Shown: positions 35,146-45,735 of the stretch, piece after piece
How positions within the stretch are numbered: the stretch's first letter is position 1
How the letters are laid out: each line of letters starts with the position of its first letter
Origin: Calendula officinalis
Lineage: Eukaryota > Streptophyta > Magnoliopsida > Asterales > Asteraceae
Direction of reading: 5' to 3'
Length of the DNA stretch: 64,000 bases
Assembly (NCBI GenBank): GCA_963853835.1
Contig: OY970834.1
Coordinates: 40,517,257 to 40,581,256 of the forward strand
Position numbers and translations under genes: made by a program
The notes under the pieces: generated by a model
What the model was told of the DNA's origin: nothing
Seen by the model: only the letters and a program-made list of their open reading frames with translations
The model's database searches: none

Positions 35146-38100
35146 CACTATCATTGAATTAAGGGGGGTGTATGGCCACCATTTAGTGGGCCATATGTAG
35201 AAAAAAATCTAATTAAAAAAACGTGAAACTTTTATACAATCTCCACTTACATTTTATAAAAGCCCCCATTGAATTTAGTACTGAATTCGCAAATCGCAAC
35301 TGATGATATCAGTAGTGCATAGTTTAGAAAGGATACGTAGACCTTAGCAAAGTCCATAATGGGTCAAGCCCATTAAAAAGTAAGATGCAAAGTCACTGAA
35401 GGCCCCCAACAAAAATAACATTTTTGGAACGAGTTGATATACACAACAAAAATGAAGAGTTTACTCAAACTTGTAACAAAAAACACTACAACTTCAAGCC
35501 GCAATTAATAACCAAATAGAACATAAGATTTTCGTTGTGTATTTTTAATAAGTAATCCCAAACATCCTCTTAGTATTCAAAACATTTTTAAAATCATTGT
35601 GTTATATAAAAGCCCGGCTGCCGGGGTCAAAATAATATTAAAAAAAAATTAGCATTCATGTTAATTTTATTATAGCTTTTTAAGTATACAATATAAAGAG
35701 TTTATAGAATAACAATAATACATAACTAAGAAAAATTGTACTATTTCTTATTAAATTATGCTACTTTATCCTTTTACTCATAAAAGTTTAGTCATATGGA
35801 GCCCATTAAAACTCTTTCTTAATCTCTACTTTTGATTTCAGCATTTATATTTATCGAATAAGTACGAAAATAAGGAGAAAATTTATGTAGAAAAAATATC
35901 ATCTCAGCAACAAAAATTTTATTGTATATATATATTTATTGAATATTTAAATAAGCATCGGAGCATAGGGGACCTGGCTGGCTGGCATGCATTTGAGTAA
36001 AGTGTCTCCTGTACAACTCTTTTCTCTCTTGGAAAATTACATTTCTCTACGCTTTTCAACCTGCTTCCACCTGAAGTACTTTATTTATCTTTCCATCTTT
36101 TATTAATTTCTATTTTATATTTGAAAGAAATGAATTAAAGCACTGCTATATAGTAACATAATACTAGAACAAAAATCAATATATTAAAAGAGTGGTTTTT
36201 TTAACCATTGACTTTAGAACTATGAATAAGAATGTATTATTAAAATAGTGGTTTTTTTAACCATTGCTTTTGGAGTGCTCTTCAACAACATTCAAGCATT
36301 TTTTTTTTTGTTAAAACATAGATCAAAGTGTAAAAATTTAGCTAATAGTTGGGGTGTGTGGCTCTCCGATTCTATAACGTGTTTTTAGTTTTAGTTTTAT
36401 ATTTGCCTCAGGCTTTTTGGTCTTTGTTTCCTTTTTGGCGAGTTTTTTTGGTTTGTTGTTGTACGTTTTAAACTTGGCTGCTTCTCCTTGTTGCTAGCAC
36501 GTGTCTAGCTATGTTTTTTAATATATTTCTTGGGCTTCTTTGGAGCGTGATGGCTATACCGAAATTCTTTCCCAGAGATCTCTGCAATTTTCCTTAAAAA
36601 GGTGAATTTAAGGGGATTAATTTTTATGGTTATTATACACTTTAAACATGCACTTTTTTTATTAACCATTATCCTAGAAGTTATGTTTAACAAAATACTT
36701 AAAATAGTTGTATAAATAAATGACTTGAAATGTTTGAAATTACTTAACAACACCTTTTATAGTAGATAATTGCAAGCTGAGACCAACTTACATCTAAAAC
36801 CCATCGAGCACCAACCATCTCAACAAGCTCAACAACCAAAATTAGTTTGTTAACCCTCACAAATAGCCGTAAGGCTAAATCTAGTTAGTAAACATGTAAA
36901 TAGACATCCAAAATTTCGTGAAAAGTCAATTTCTTTTATTTAAACCTCGACTTTTGTACTGACCATTTAACAAACAAAATAAAAAAAAAAATTATATTGA
37001 AAAAACCCGTTGTTTATAAGTAACACAACACTAGATGTATAATTTCTAATAACATTATACGTACTAAACAAGGGAGAAAATATGAAGTCCCAACAAAATC
37101 AAAAGAATTTGTTAGTGTTTGCATAAACTTAATGTTAAGTGTTTGTATAAATTTATATTGTGTATTTAATTCATTCATTGAATCATCCAGATAAATGCAA
37201 ATTTACTAAACAGTATGAAGGCTTGATGAGCAAATTCATGACAAGATAATGATTTACAAAAAGAAATATTTTAAAAACATTCTTAATTATAAACAAATAA
37301 ATGAATGATGCACATATGATATACAGTATAATAGTATATAGACACAAACAAGAAACAACAATAATTACACCTTTTCCTTATTGCAATCTCATTCCTTTTT
37401 TGCTTCTTTCATGAAAACATCAAAAGGTTGTAAGCATATGCTTTACCCATATGTTCTTCTACACTAACTTCAATGTCCAACGCTGTTCAACATAGCTGTA
37501 ACCAGTTGCACTGTAGGCATTGAAACTTGTACGATGTTCTCCATAAAACGAGTTACCCTTTTACCCCATAAATCCAGGCTTGACCTTAAGTTTTTTACTT
37601 TTTGGTGTTCTTGATGGTACTGTCTGAATTTTGAAATATATTTTAAAGAGTTACAAATTTTGGCTAATTTCAAACGAAGACAAAATCATGCAGCATCCAA
37701 TGCAATCAAATCAATCAAATTCTAGGGTTCATAATACTGATTAGTGAAAGAATTCAACAACACTCTGACTCTTTTAACTTTCCCCAAGAAACTAGCTGTT
37801 CATCACTTGTTAGATTCAAAAAGTCTGTAAACTTCACAGACATCCATGGTCTTATTAATTAATCTATAAAAAAAGAAAACAAGAAACCTAAAAAGCAACA
37901 CCAATAAAGGCCTAATAACGGTTATTGGTATTTAACATGATTATAAATTGCTGAAATAGGTTATTAAATGTTTATCGGGTAATTGATTTAAAGATTTGTT
38001 TGATAGTTTGCATGAGAAATGGAAACCCTAGATCTATGTCAATGATAAGGTAATGATTATAATGAAGTGGGATATAGATAAAGTCAAATGAGATATCTTC

Positions 38101-38400
38101 AAGATTCTTGAAGGCCATCATCATGATGGCAAAATCAGAGTTAAAAAAGACAGAAGAAACAAAATAAAATCCAACCCACAAATCCTTTTCTTTCCAATTA
38201 GTTTTCAGATTTCATAGAGTAGTAATCATTAAAAAACCTTTTTGGTAGGATTTGTTCTCTGGGTATTTTGACAGAGTTAAACTAGAGTCAAACAAGATTC
38301 ATCATCATTACACCCATTTCCTCCTTCATCGATCTGTCATCACCAAACAAAGCCCACGTCAAAAAATCATACAAATAACATTAAAAAAACGTTAATTATG
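35146..38400. other. Long AT-rich intergenic stretch
   Basis: No gene is supported in about 3.2 kb. A ~36-bp near-repeat (TTAAAA-AGTGGTTTTTTTAACCATTG) occurs at 36186 and 36240. Small open frames at 36505-36753 and 37470-37673 (minus) are AT-biased and unrecognised. The right part may include downstream transcript sequence of the minus-strand MIR166 locus. Confidence 0.35.
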
Positions 38401-38489
38401 AAGAAATAACACAGACCCACCTAAAAAATCGGATCTTTATATCATGGGTATGTTCGGATGTATAAAAGATCGGATCTTTTTAACATAGG

Positions 38490-38740
38490 GAGCCACAATT
38501 GGGGGGAATGAAGCCTGGTCCGACGACACTAGATCAAGAATTTCAATTTCTCTCGGGTAATTAAACAATCGATTAACACCCATCATTAGTCAACGAAGAT
38601 GATGAAATTCCAATCTTTGCGTTGACTATGATAATATTCTATACGTACATACGTATAGATATATATAAAGAGAGAAAGATAGATCTAGGGTTTCTAGTGG
38701 CCTCGAGCCAGACAACATTCTCCTCAAAAGAAAAAAAAAA
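38490..38740 (-). ncRNA. MIR166 precursor hairpin
   Basis: Precursor of miR166, which directs cleavage of class III HD-Zip (PHB/PHV/REV type) mRNAs and so sets leaf polarity, meristem and vascular patterning. On the minus strand the 5' arm carries the star strand (38721-38701, GAATGTTGTCTGGCTCGAGG) and the 3' arm the mature strand (38523-38503, 21 nt, beginning TCGGACCAGGCTTC and ending ATTCCCC). The arms pair with the few mismatches usual for this family, and the stem continues past the duplex (CCACTAG with CTAGTG). The loop between the arms is about 177 bases, long for MIR166. The position, both conserved strands and the stem extension make this near certain. The locus is AT-rich downstream and pyrimidine-rich upstream, as in a pri-miRNA leader. 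Confidence 0.93.
38503..38523 (-). ncRNA. Mature miR166
   Basis: Exact match to the canonical 21-nt miR166 sequence as I know it, on the 3' arm. The plus strand here has the look of a target site (GAATGAAGCCTGGTCCGA), but the paired star sequence 178 bases away shows that it is the miRNA gene and not an HD-Zip III exon. Confidence 0.93.
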
Positions 38741-38941
38741 GCTTCCCTTTTTCTTGATTTCTTGATCATCTTCATGTTGAGAGAGAGATGTGAGGGGTAG
38801 AGATGGGAAAGAGATGATAAATAAAGGGGGGGTGAGAAGGGTAAGGAACGGTGGTACGCATAAAAGGACAAGCAGAGTCATAAAAGCAAAACCAACAAAC
38901 ACCACCCCACTATTGCATTTGCATCTCCTCAATAAATACAT
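38639..38941 (-). other. Open frames across the MIR166 5' arm
   Basis: Two overlapping minus-strand open frames (38941-38639 and 38871-38626) start upstream of the hairpin and read through the miR166* arm. Products are unremarkable (L/S/F-rich, one beginning M-K-M-I-K-K from an internal ATG). Short ORFs in pri-miRNAs are sometimes translated as miPEPs, but nothing here besides position favours it. Confidence 0.15.
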
Positions 38942-38944
38942 TCA

Positions 38945-39257
38945 TTTCATTTTTTTCAAATAAAAAATTATTAAATTCATAACCATTAACATCAATGACG
39001 GTGGTCAGGTTTGTAACTAATCGACGTAATTTTATTCGTAATTTTAAAAAACTATATCTAATTAAGCCACTATACTCTAATTAATCTCTAGTGTTTATCA
39101 TGTCTAGTATGGTAGTGAGTTTAAGTCTCAATATGAACAAAAAAAAAAAAAAATTATAATTATGGGTTATGTGTTAAGACGTTTGAAAAAAATTAAGCCA
39201 TTTTGGTGTTACAGGTCATGTCAATTCTCGTTGTATGGTTTAGATGTATATAATAGT
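38945..39257. other. Intergenic upstream of MIR166
   Basis: AT-rich with no recognisable element; presumably contains the MIR166 upstream region. I could not pick a convincing TATA box. Confidence 0.3.
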
Positions 39258-39660
39258 GATAAATGTTAAGGAGTTCCATTATTTTTATAAATTCCCGAGG
39301 AATAAATTTCAATAATTGATCAATATAATCTAATGGTCAAAATTAATCACATGTTTTATACAGTAAGGGGTATTTTGGTTATTTGTCACTTAAAAAAAAT
39401 TCGATTATTTTTTATTTTTTATTTTTATTACTTTTTTTATTATTTTTATTTTTAATTGAGGGGTATTTTGGTCATTTTAAAAAAAATATTATTATTTCAT
39501 TAATAATACATTATGTGATTGCGTGATGAATCACATGTAATTGCATACTGAATCACATGTGATTGAACTAAAACATTAAATGTGATTAAATATATAATCA
39601 CATGTTATTAATTTATACATGTAATTATCAAATAAATATTATTTTCTAATGAATAAATAA
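39258..39660. mobile_element. Truncated MITE related to that in the GLOX intron
   Basis: Starts GATAAATGTTAAGGAGTTCC, then shares ATCTAATGGTCAAAATTAATCACATG, GGGGTATTTTGGT and multiple CACATGTGATT words with the element at 24955-25838. No right terminal repeat is found, so the copy is truncated or rearranged. Confidence 0.55.
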
Positions 39661-41098
39661 TAAAAAAAATTTGATCATAAATATTATTTTCAACATGTTC
39701 TTAATATCTAATTAACTTATATACAATTTTTGCCAGATTGATCATAAACATTTAAATTGTAATAATTCTTTGATTAATAATCATATATACATGTTAATTT
39801 ATGTGTCAATTTTTTTTCTGAATGGCAAAATGAAAAACACAACACTAGCAACAAAGTAGAAGGGAAGAAAAACAAACAAAAATTAAAATAGTTTGAACGG
39901 GTCAAGCACTGTAAATACCACTCGGAACTATTCCATCCTAATTAGTCCTAACTTCGCCTTATGTGTAACCCAAAAAAATGTCCGAGTCTTAACTTCACAC
40001 ACAACCGAATCAAGATCAACACTCGCCCAAATTTATTTGTCAAATAAAAGTGTTATATATTTTGTAATAAATCAAACTAATATGCCTTTTAAATCGCCCA
40101 ATGCACCGACTGGAACTCATCATGACATTATCATGCCATCACTTGTCAATTTATCATTTACTACGTTATAAATTCAAAAGCTTTCAACCTTTGGACAGAA
40201 ATTCAAAAGCCTTTATTATTAATTCCCAAAGGGGAAATGATATAATAACTCAGTTCATTCACCTAAAAAAGAATCTAACTCAGGTCCTTCATAATGGATT
40301 ATTTTGATAATTAGCTTTATTTGTTAGATCTATATATCATTTTCTTTCCAGAAAAATAGATATCTTCAGAAAATTAGTTTTTTTTAGTAATGGGACATAA
40401 TACTCCATGTTAATAACATTTAAGTTTGGGTGTGGCTAAGTGTAAAACTGTAAATGAAAAGGGTGATAACGTGTTTTCAGAAAGTTAACAGTTAGTGTAA
40501 AGGACTATGAATGCAAAATATTTATGAAATAAGGACTAAAATGTAATTTTTTAAACTAAATGATTATTAGTAAAATTTGGCATATGCCATAAAAACAATC
40601 TGCGTAATTTTCTACTCGTATTTTATAATAAGTTCAATTTTTTTTAATGTGATGTCACCCCAACCACAAACACCAGCATATAATTGGAGTAGTAGCTTAG
40701 AGCCTTAGACAGCTAATAGGTTCTTAAATACTTGAAATAAAGAAAAAAAAAACACTGAAACATAGTATACATCCAACTACTATCAAACTAAGATCATAAC
40801 TCTTCTTCTAGAATTTGTGACACCGAATTTCACTAATATATAATAGGGTTAGTATGCCACCGCCTAAATTTGAAAATATTTAATGTGGCATATGCAATAC
40901 ATACGTATTAAGGTTAATTTTCTTGATTGCACTTGATCTCCTTTCTAGAGTTAATCCAAAAGAAAAAAATTCCTTGAATTAGGATGAACAACCTATGAAT
41001 ATACTCCTTTTTAATTTCTTATTATGAATAATTTCGTTTCTTTGTTTTCAAACATTTACCATAAGTAGGTAATAATTACCGCTTTGAATAATTGAAGT
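39661..41098. other. Intergenic, no gene seen
   Basis: AT-rich. Open frames at 39893-40171 and 40101-40307 (plus) overlap, are AT-biased and unrecognised. Confidence 0.35.
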
Positions 41099-41106
41099 GA
41101 ATCACC

Positions 41107-41665
41107 TAGGGGTGAGCATGGGGCGGTTTTTAACTAAAACCAAACCCCGCCCCGAAAGTTCGGGTCTTAAAAATTACACCACGTTCGGTTTCGGGTTTTT
41201 TGGTTTCGGTTTTTCGGAGTTTTCGGGTTTTTCGGTTCGGTTTCGGGGTTTTTTTCGGTTTTTTGTTTTCCTTTAAATTTACCAATTTGTAACCTTAAAA
41301 ATTAATATTATGATTCAAACTCCCAAACCTTAACATATTTCGTTATAAATAAAAAACAACTAGTAAGTTTAATATAATGTAATAAGATTAATAATAAAAT
41401 ATTATTATTTAAAAGATAATTAAACGTCAAATCTGTTATAAATATAAGAATATTTTTATAAAATTTGAAAGATATATAATGGCGGGGCGGGGCGGGATTT
41501 TCGGTCGGGTTTTTCATATGCCCCCGAAAACCGCCCCAAACATTCGGGTTTTCCAAAAATCAAAATCGTTAACATCGGTTTTTTCAAATGGTTCGGTTTT
41601 TTCGGGGCGGTTTTTTCGGGTTTTTCGGTTTCGGTTCGGTTTTTCGGTTTTTATGCTCACCCCTA
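41107..41665. mobile_element. hAT-type MITE with TTTCGG-rich interior
   Basis: A 559-bp element with ends TAGGGGTGAGCAT / ATGCTCACCCCTA and 8-bp flanks GAATCACC and GCATCACC (one mismatch). Next to each end are short-period arrays of GGTTTTTCGGTTTCGG and complement, with an AT-rich centre. It has the same plan as 20689-21253. Confidence 0.85.
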
Positions 41666-41684
41666 GCATCACCTGATAAAATGT

Positions 41685-42288
41685 TAAGGCTAATGGGTAT
41701 ACGTCCACACTGCTACACCAACTTTACTTTCATATTATATGCAATCTAATCAATCACATCACATCATTTTATAAAAATGCTCATCACATGACCACATCCA
41801 CCACATAAGGAGGGAGGCCCACCACATGACCAATATTTTTGATGATTCTTCATGTCCGTGCTTCTATGTGGCCGTTGTCACACTCACATTACGGAACCCA
41901 CAACGGTTTGGAGAGAGACAATGTTTCACTTGACTCCACACCGTGATTTGCTTGACACCGAAGGCTGTAGGATATGGGTACCACACCCACACCAAGTTTT
42001 TCTACCACATCATCTGCCACCTCAGTAACCACACCACACCCACACCACATCATCTCTAGAAAATATCAATCACACCACACCATACCATTTTTTTAATATT
42101 TATTTTTCCCCCAACGGCTCTTTTTCCATAAAAAATCGCCCCCCACAGGCGTTATGCCCCGTTGCCCGTGGCCCCTTCCCACCACGCCAACCCCCACGCC
42201 GTTGGTGGGGTGTGGGTGGTTCCAAGATATCCCCACGCCGTGCCCCTCCACCTCACACCCCACGCCCACCGGTGTTATACCCATTCCG
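41685..42288. mobile_element. Harbinger-related MITE
   Basis: Non-autonomous relative of the transposase-bearing element at 15420-17305. The left end GGCTAATGGGTATAC (41687) and right end GTTATACCCATTCCG (about 42272) are inverted, sharing AATGGGTATA. A second left-end-like GGCTGTAGGATATGGG occurs at 41963, so one element may sit in another. The right half carries the GC-rich block CCACGCCGTTGGTGGGG and CCGTTGCCCGTGG-type sequence that closely matches the right end of the 15420 element, plus the ACCACACC words of its left end. A clear 3-bp duplication was not found. Confidence 0.6.
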
Positions 42289-42600
42289 AGTAGTCTAAAA
42301 CTACACCACGATATGATATGCTCGTATCACTGCCTAAGTTTTCCCACGATTAGAATAGTTGACATACAAATGTTAATGAATCACATTTCACCTCCCTTCT
42401 TTTTAGGAGCAGTAAAGTAAACAGTGAGATATCATGGAAGTTTTCAAACAGGTTTTTGGAAAGGACTAGACTGTGACTCTATTTTCTATCTCTGTCTCTG
42501 TCCTTTAATCTTTTTGACTTTTCTTGCTGTTTTTCCAAAAAGTGTTTCATTATGACAACATGATAAAGACGATAAAAATAATTTTATAGGGGTGATTTTT

Positions 42601-42704
42601 CTACCACAACTTTTAAAGTATGTACCACATCTGATGCTTAATATACTTGTACAGTTAGCTGTAAAAACTGTACTGTGTGGTATAAGCATTAAAAGTTGTG
42701 GTAG
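42601..42704. repeat. ~105-bp foldback (CTACCACAACTTTTAA ends)
   Basis: A mini-hairpin: CTACCACAACTTTTAA on the left, TTAAAAGTTGTGGTAG on the right, and internal TTGTACAGTT/AACTGTAC arms. A diverged copy lies at 58874-58980. It is too short for clear classification. Confidence 0.6.
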
Positions 42705-42740
42705 CAATATCAATTCTCATAATTTTATACATAACAAATA

Positions 42741-42907
42741 CTTCCTCCGTTTCAAAATAAGTGATACAAATTAGTTTACTTGTTTTTTGAGACAAAAGAT
42801 TGTAATGAAGGTTAAATTATATTAAATTGGATTGTTAGTGAGTGAGGGGTCCCACATATTATGATTAAATTAGTTTAATAATATTTAAAAGTAAAAGTAA
42901 GGGTAAA
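42741..42907. mobile_element. Stowaway-type MITE, copy F, truncated
   Basis: Left half of the 1494-type family, starting CTTCCTCCGTTTCAAAATAA after TA. It stops abruptly at AAGGGTAAA, where an LTR-like sequence begins. The right half is not found nearby. Confidence 0.7.
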
Positions 42908-44620
42908 TGTAACGACCCGAAATTTTTGTATCAAATAAATTATGTAAAAATATGATAAATAAGGATAAATCATTTAAAATATATGGGAATTGGTTTCGTG
43001 TAAATCGGATGGCGTTTGATATGTGTATTCCTTTGTTAAAGTCGAAACGGGTCAAGATTGGGTAAAAGACCAAGTTGGAAAGTGCATTTTTGTTCCAGTA
43101 TACTTTAGAGATCTCTAATCTGAGGATTAGCATCACGAGTATTGATGGCCAAAAGTGCATTTTCAAGCAGCGAATGTTAGAGATCTCTAATCCTGATTTT
43201 AGCATTTGCGAGTTCGGGCTCCCGCGATTTTTAGCAACACGAATTTTAAGATTAGCAATGCTAATTCGTGCAGGAAGTATAAAAAGAGGGTTTTAGCTAG
43301 TGTTTTCCTATTTCAAAACCCACTTGAGCTTGGAGCCATTTTTGGAGGAGAAATAGGCGTTTTTGGTGATTTCTTGCTCAAATCTTCACCATATTGAAGG
43401 ATCTAAACATCAAAGGTAAGGATTTATGATTCTTGTCATCTCCTATTAGTTATAGATGATGATTTTTGGGGGAAATGATAAAGTTTGTAAACCCTAGTTG
43501 GAAGGGTTATCATGGATGATGAAATGGAAGTTATATAACTTAGATCTACAATATTTTGACAAGGAAAACATGTTCATAACATGGATTTATGATAATATTG
43601 AGATTTATGAAATTAGAGTTTTGTAGAAATTGGGGAAAATGATGCTAGTGGTTAACTAGTGCTAGAATAAGTTGTGTATGATGATGTTTGATGTAAAACA
43701 TTGAATTGGTTTTGATATTAGGGCTTGGATTGAAGGACTTGAAGTTTACAAGTCTTGGGAAGTGAAGGTTTGGTTCAAGAAGCACAAGAGGATTAAGCTT
43801 GGCTAAGGTGAGTACATATAACTTTTAAACTGTGTACATAGCAAAAGGATTTTGAAGTAAAATGATGTTTATGGAGTCTTTATAAATATTATGATAAAGA
43901 TAGAGATTAGAAAGATAAGGAAAATGCGTTAATATGATATTAAGATATAGTCTATATAATTGACTATTTTGATAAGTAAGCATGATTATATAAATTGTTA
44001 ATGAGTTTTTATTAATAAGAAGTATTAATAAAGATAATGATTTAGAGCATATGATATGGAGTTTTATTAGTAAATACATTAATAAAACTAATGATGATGA
44101 TTTTTAAGTAATAAGTAATTATTAGTAAGATTTTTACTAATAAGAGTAATGATTGAATTGCTAAGAGAATAAGTATAAAGTGACTAGTAAGAGATAAGTA
44201 TTTTAGTCAAAGTAAAGTTAAAGTAATATGATTTTTGATAAATAATAAATAAGTATTATTTATTAAAGGACTTGGTAAAGTCAATATTGAAAATGATTAA
44301 GTAATGAGAATGATGAGATAATTAGAATATGTGTATTCTAATTAAAGATGTATTTGATGAATGGGGTTTTCAATAAAATATATTTATGTTTCATTAGTTG
44401 GGTTTTCAATTTTTCTTAGTAGGATGAATATTTTTCTATCAGAACATGACATAAGAAAAGCTTCCAATTTATGAAATGTGACCCTCATTTCCTTTTAATA
44501 TCAATCTTTTTCCCATCAAACCCACTGATGCTAGTTTAATATATATTTCATTTTAAAAGGAAAAGGTTTGCGGATAATAAATATAAATATAATTATATAA
44601 ATATAGATTTATTAATCGAT
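42908..44620 (+). mobile_element. Possible LTR fragment starting TGTAACGACCCG
   Basis: TGTAACGACCCG, a start typical of plant Ty3/gypsy LTRs, begins exactly where MITE copy F breaks off. A TATA-like GTATAAAAAGAGG (about 43277) is preceded by AGAGATCTCTAATC inverted words and repeated GTGCATTTT segments. No end, partner LTR or coding domain was found. The later part (about 43800-44620) is AT-rich and may be unrelated. Solo or truncated LTR is the best guess. Confidence 0.35.
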
Positions 44621-44837
44621 ATTGCGATAAGAAGCGAGACGAGAGAATTCAAAACCCCCTAACCTTACTCATAGTATACACGGAGTAAAAAAAAGGTCGC
44701 TTTTATTCTTTAACCTTACAATAATAAATAAACACATTGAAAATGAAACGATTACATCATCGATGAAACGTTGCAATAATCAATTTGAAAGAAATTAACC
44801 ATATACCTACTACAACGTGGTTCTCATCATTTCTAAT

Positions 44838-45440
44838 TGTTGGTTCACGCTTCTTCCGGAGGGACGAATGACGTTCCTCTTCCCCAAGAACCCTGAAACA
44901 ACGAGATAACTCTTAGTCAGATGCTCCCCGGGAGGTTTCCCGTGAGAACACTCCGACGCTCAAGTTAGTAATCGGTATATGCGTATAAGTATGACGTGAG
45001 GTCGTGATCGGTACGTGTTGTATTGAATGCTAGTAATAAAGGAGATAAGTAATAAATGTACCGGAAGGCGACGATCTCTCCTAAGCACCAGAGGGTCGTA
45101 TTTATAGCTGGTCATCTTTAGGCGGGAAAAGGAAACGACCTGCTTCGGACCGGTCACGTTCGGGTTCTGTGGATATTAGGTCGTCGAAGGAGGCTTTGGA
45201 CCGAAGGGTAAAGCCTTACCCTCGCGCCGGAGCCGCCCTAGGGACTCGGTCGCATTTAATGCGATTGTACTAGGGAGACGTCCTTTACCGTAATTTCCGT
45301 GTGTCGGTTGGATCATGATTCTTGGGATCATCGACGTCCCTGCGTCCGTATAATCCTTCCGTTCAGGAAGGTTCCGCTCAATCCTTTCGTTCCGGGAGGA
45401 TTCGTTCGATCGTTTGATCGGGAGGGTATACGCGGTATAC
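44838..45440 (-). repeat. 3' LTR of the Tat-like element
   Basis: A 603-bp LTR, in element sense starting GTATACCGCG and ending GAACCAACA. Minus-strand CTATAAATACG (about 45107-45097) is the probable TATA box. It differs from the other LTR at three positions seen by eye (the CTCC/TTCC, GACGA/GATGA and TCCC/TCCA sites). The start is not the usual TG, so the outer boundary could be off by a base or two. Confidence 0.9.
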
Positions 45441-45735
45441 CTCATTAAGTCCCCTAAGTTCAAAGAGGATTATTTCGAAGGATCGTTATTTGAACTTATT
45501 TCGTTTATTGGACACCCGTCACTTCAAGAAAATGACCGTTACCCTCTTTCTGACCGTTGGTTTATTGACCGTTGGCCTATCAAGGGGAACCGCCTCTTTA
45601 TCTTCTTCCCCTATATATTTTTTTTTTCTGTTAATCTCCCTTCTTCACACATCTTCACTAGTCGCTCTTCGATTCTTTAATCAATTTCCGCCTCCTTTTT
45701 TATCATCTCTCTTTTGTAATTCCCCCAAAGTCGAA

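Noticed and set aside
38503..38523. miR166 target site of an HD-Zip III gene on the plus strand
   Set aside because: No START or homeodomain coding sequence surrounds it, and the star strand on a pairing arm identifies a miRNA gene.
44960..45463. Open frames inside the LTR (and the matching one at 49538-49735)
   Set aside because: They are in non-coding LTR sequence, repeated because the LTR is repeated, with no family resemblance.
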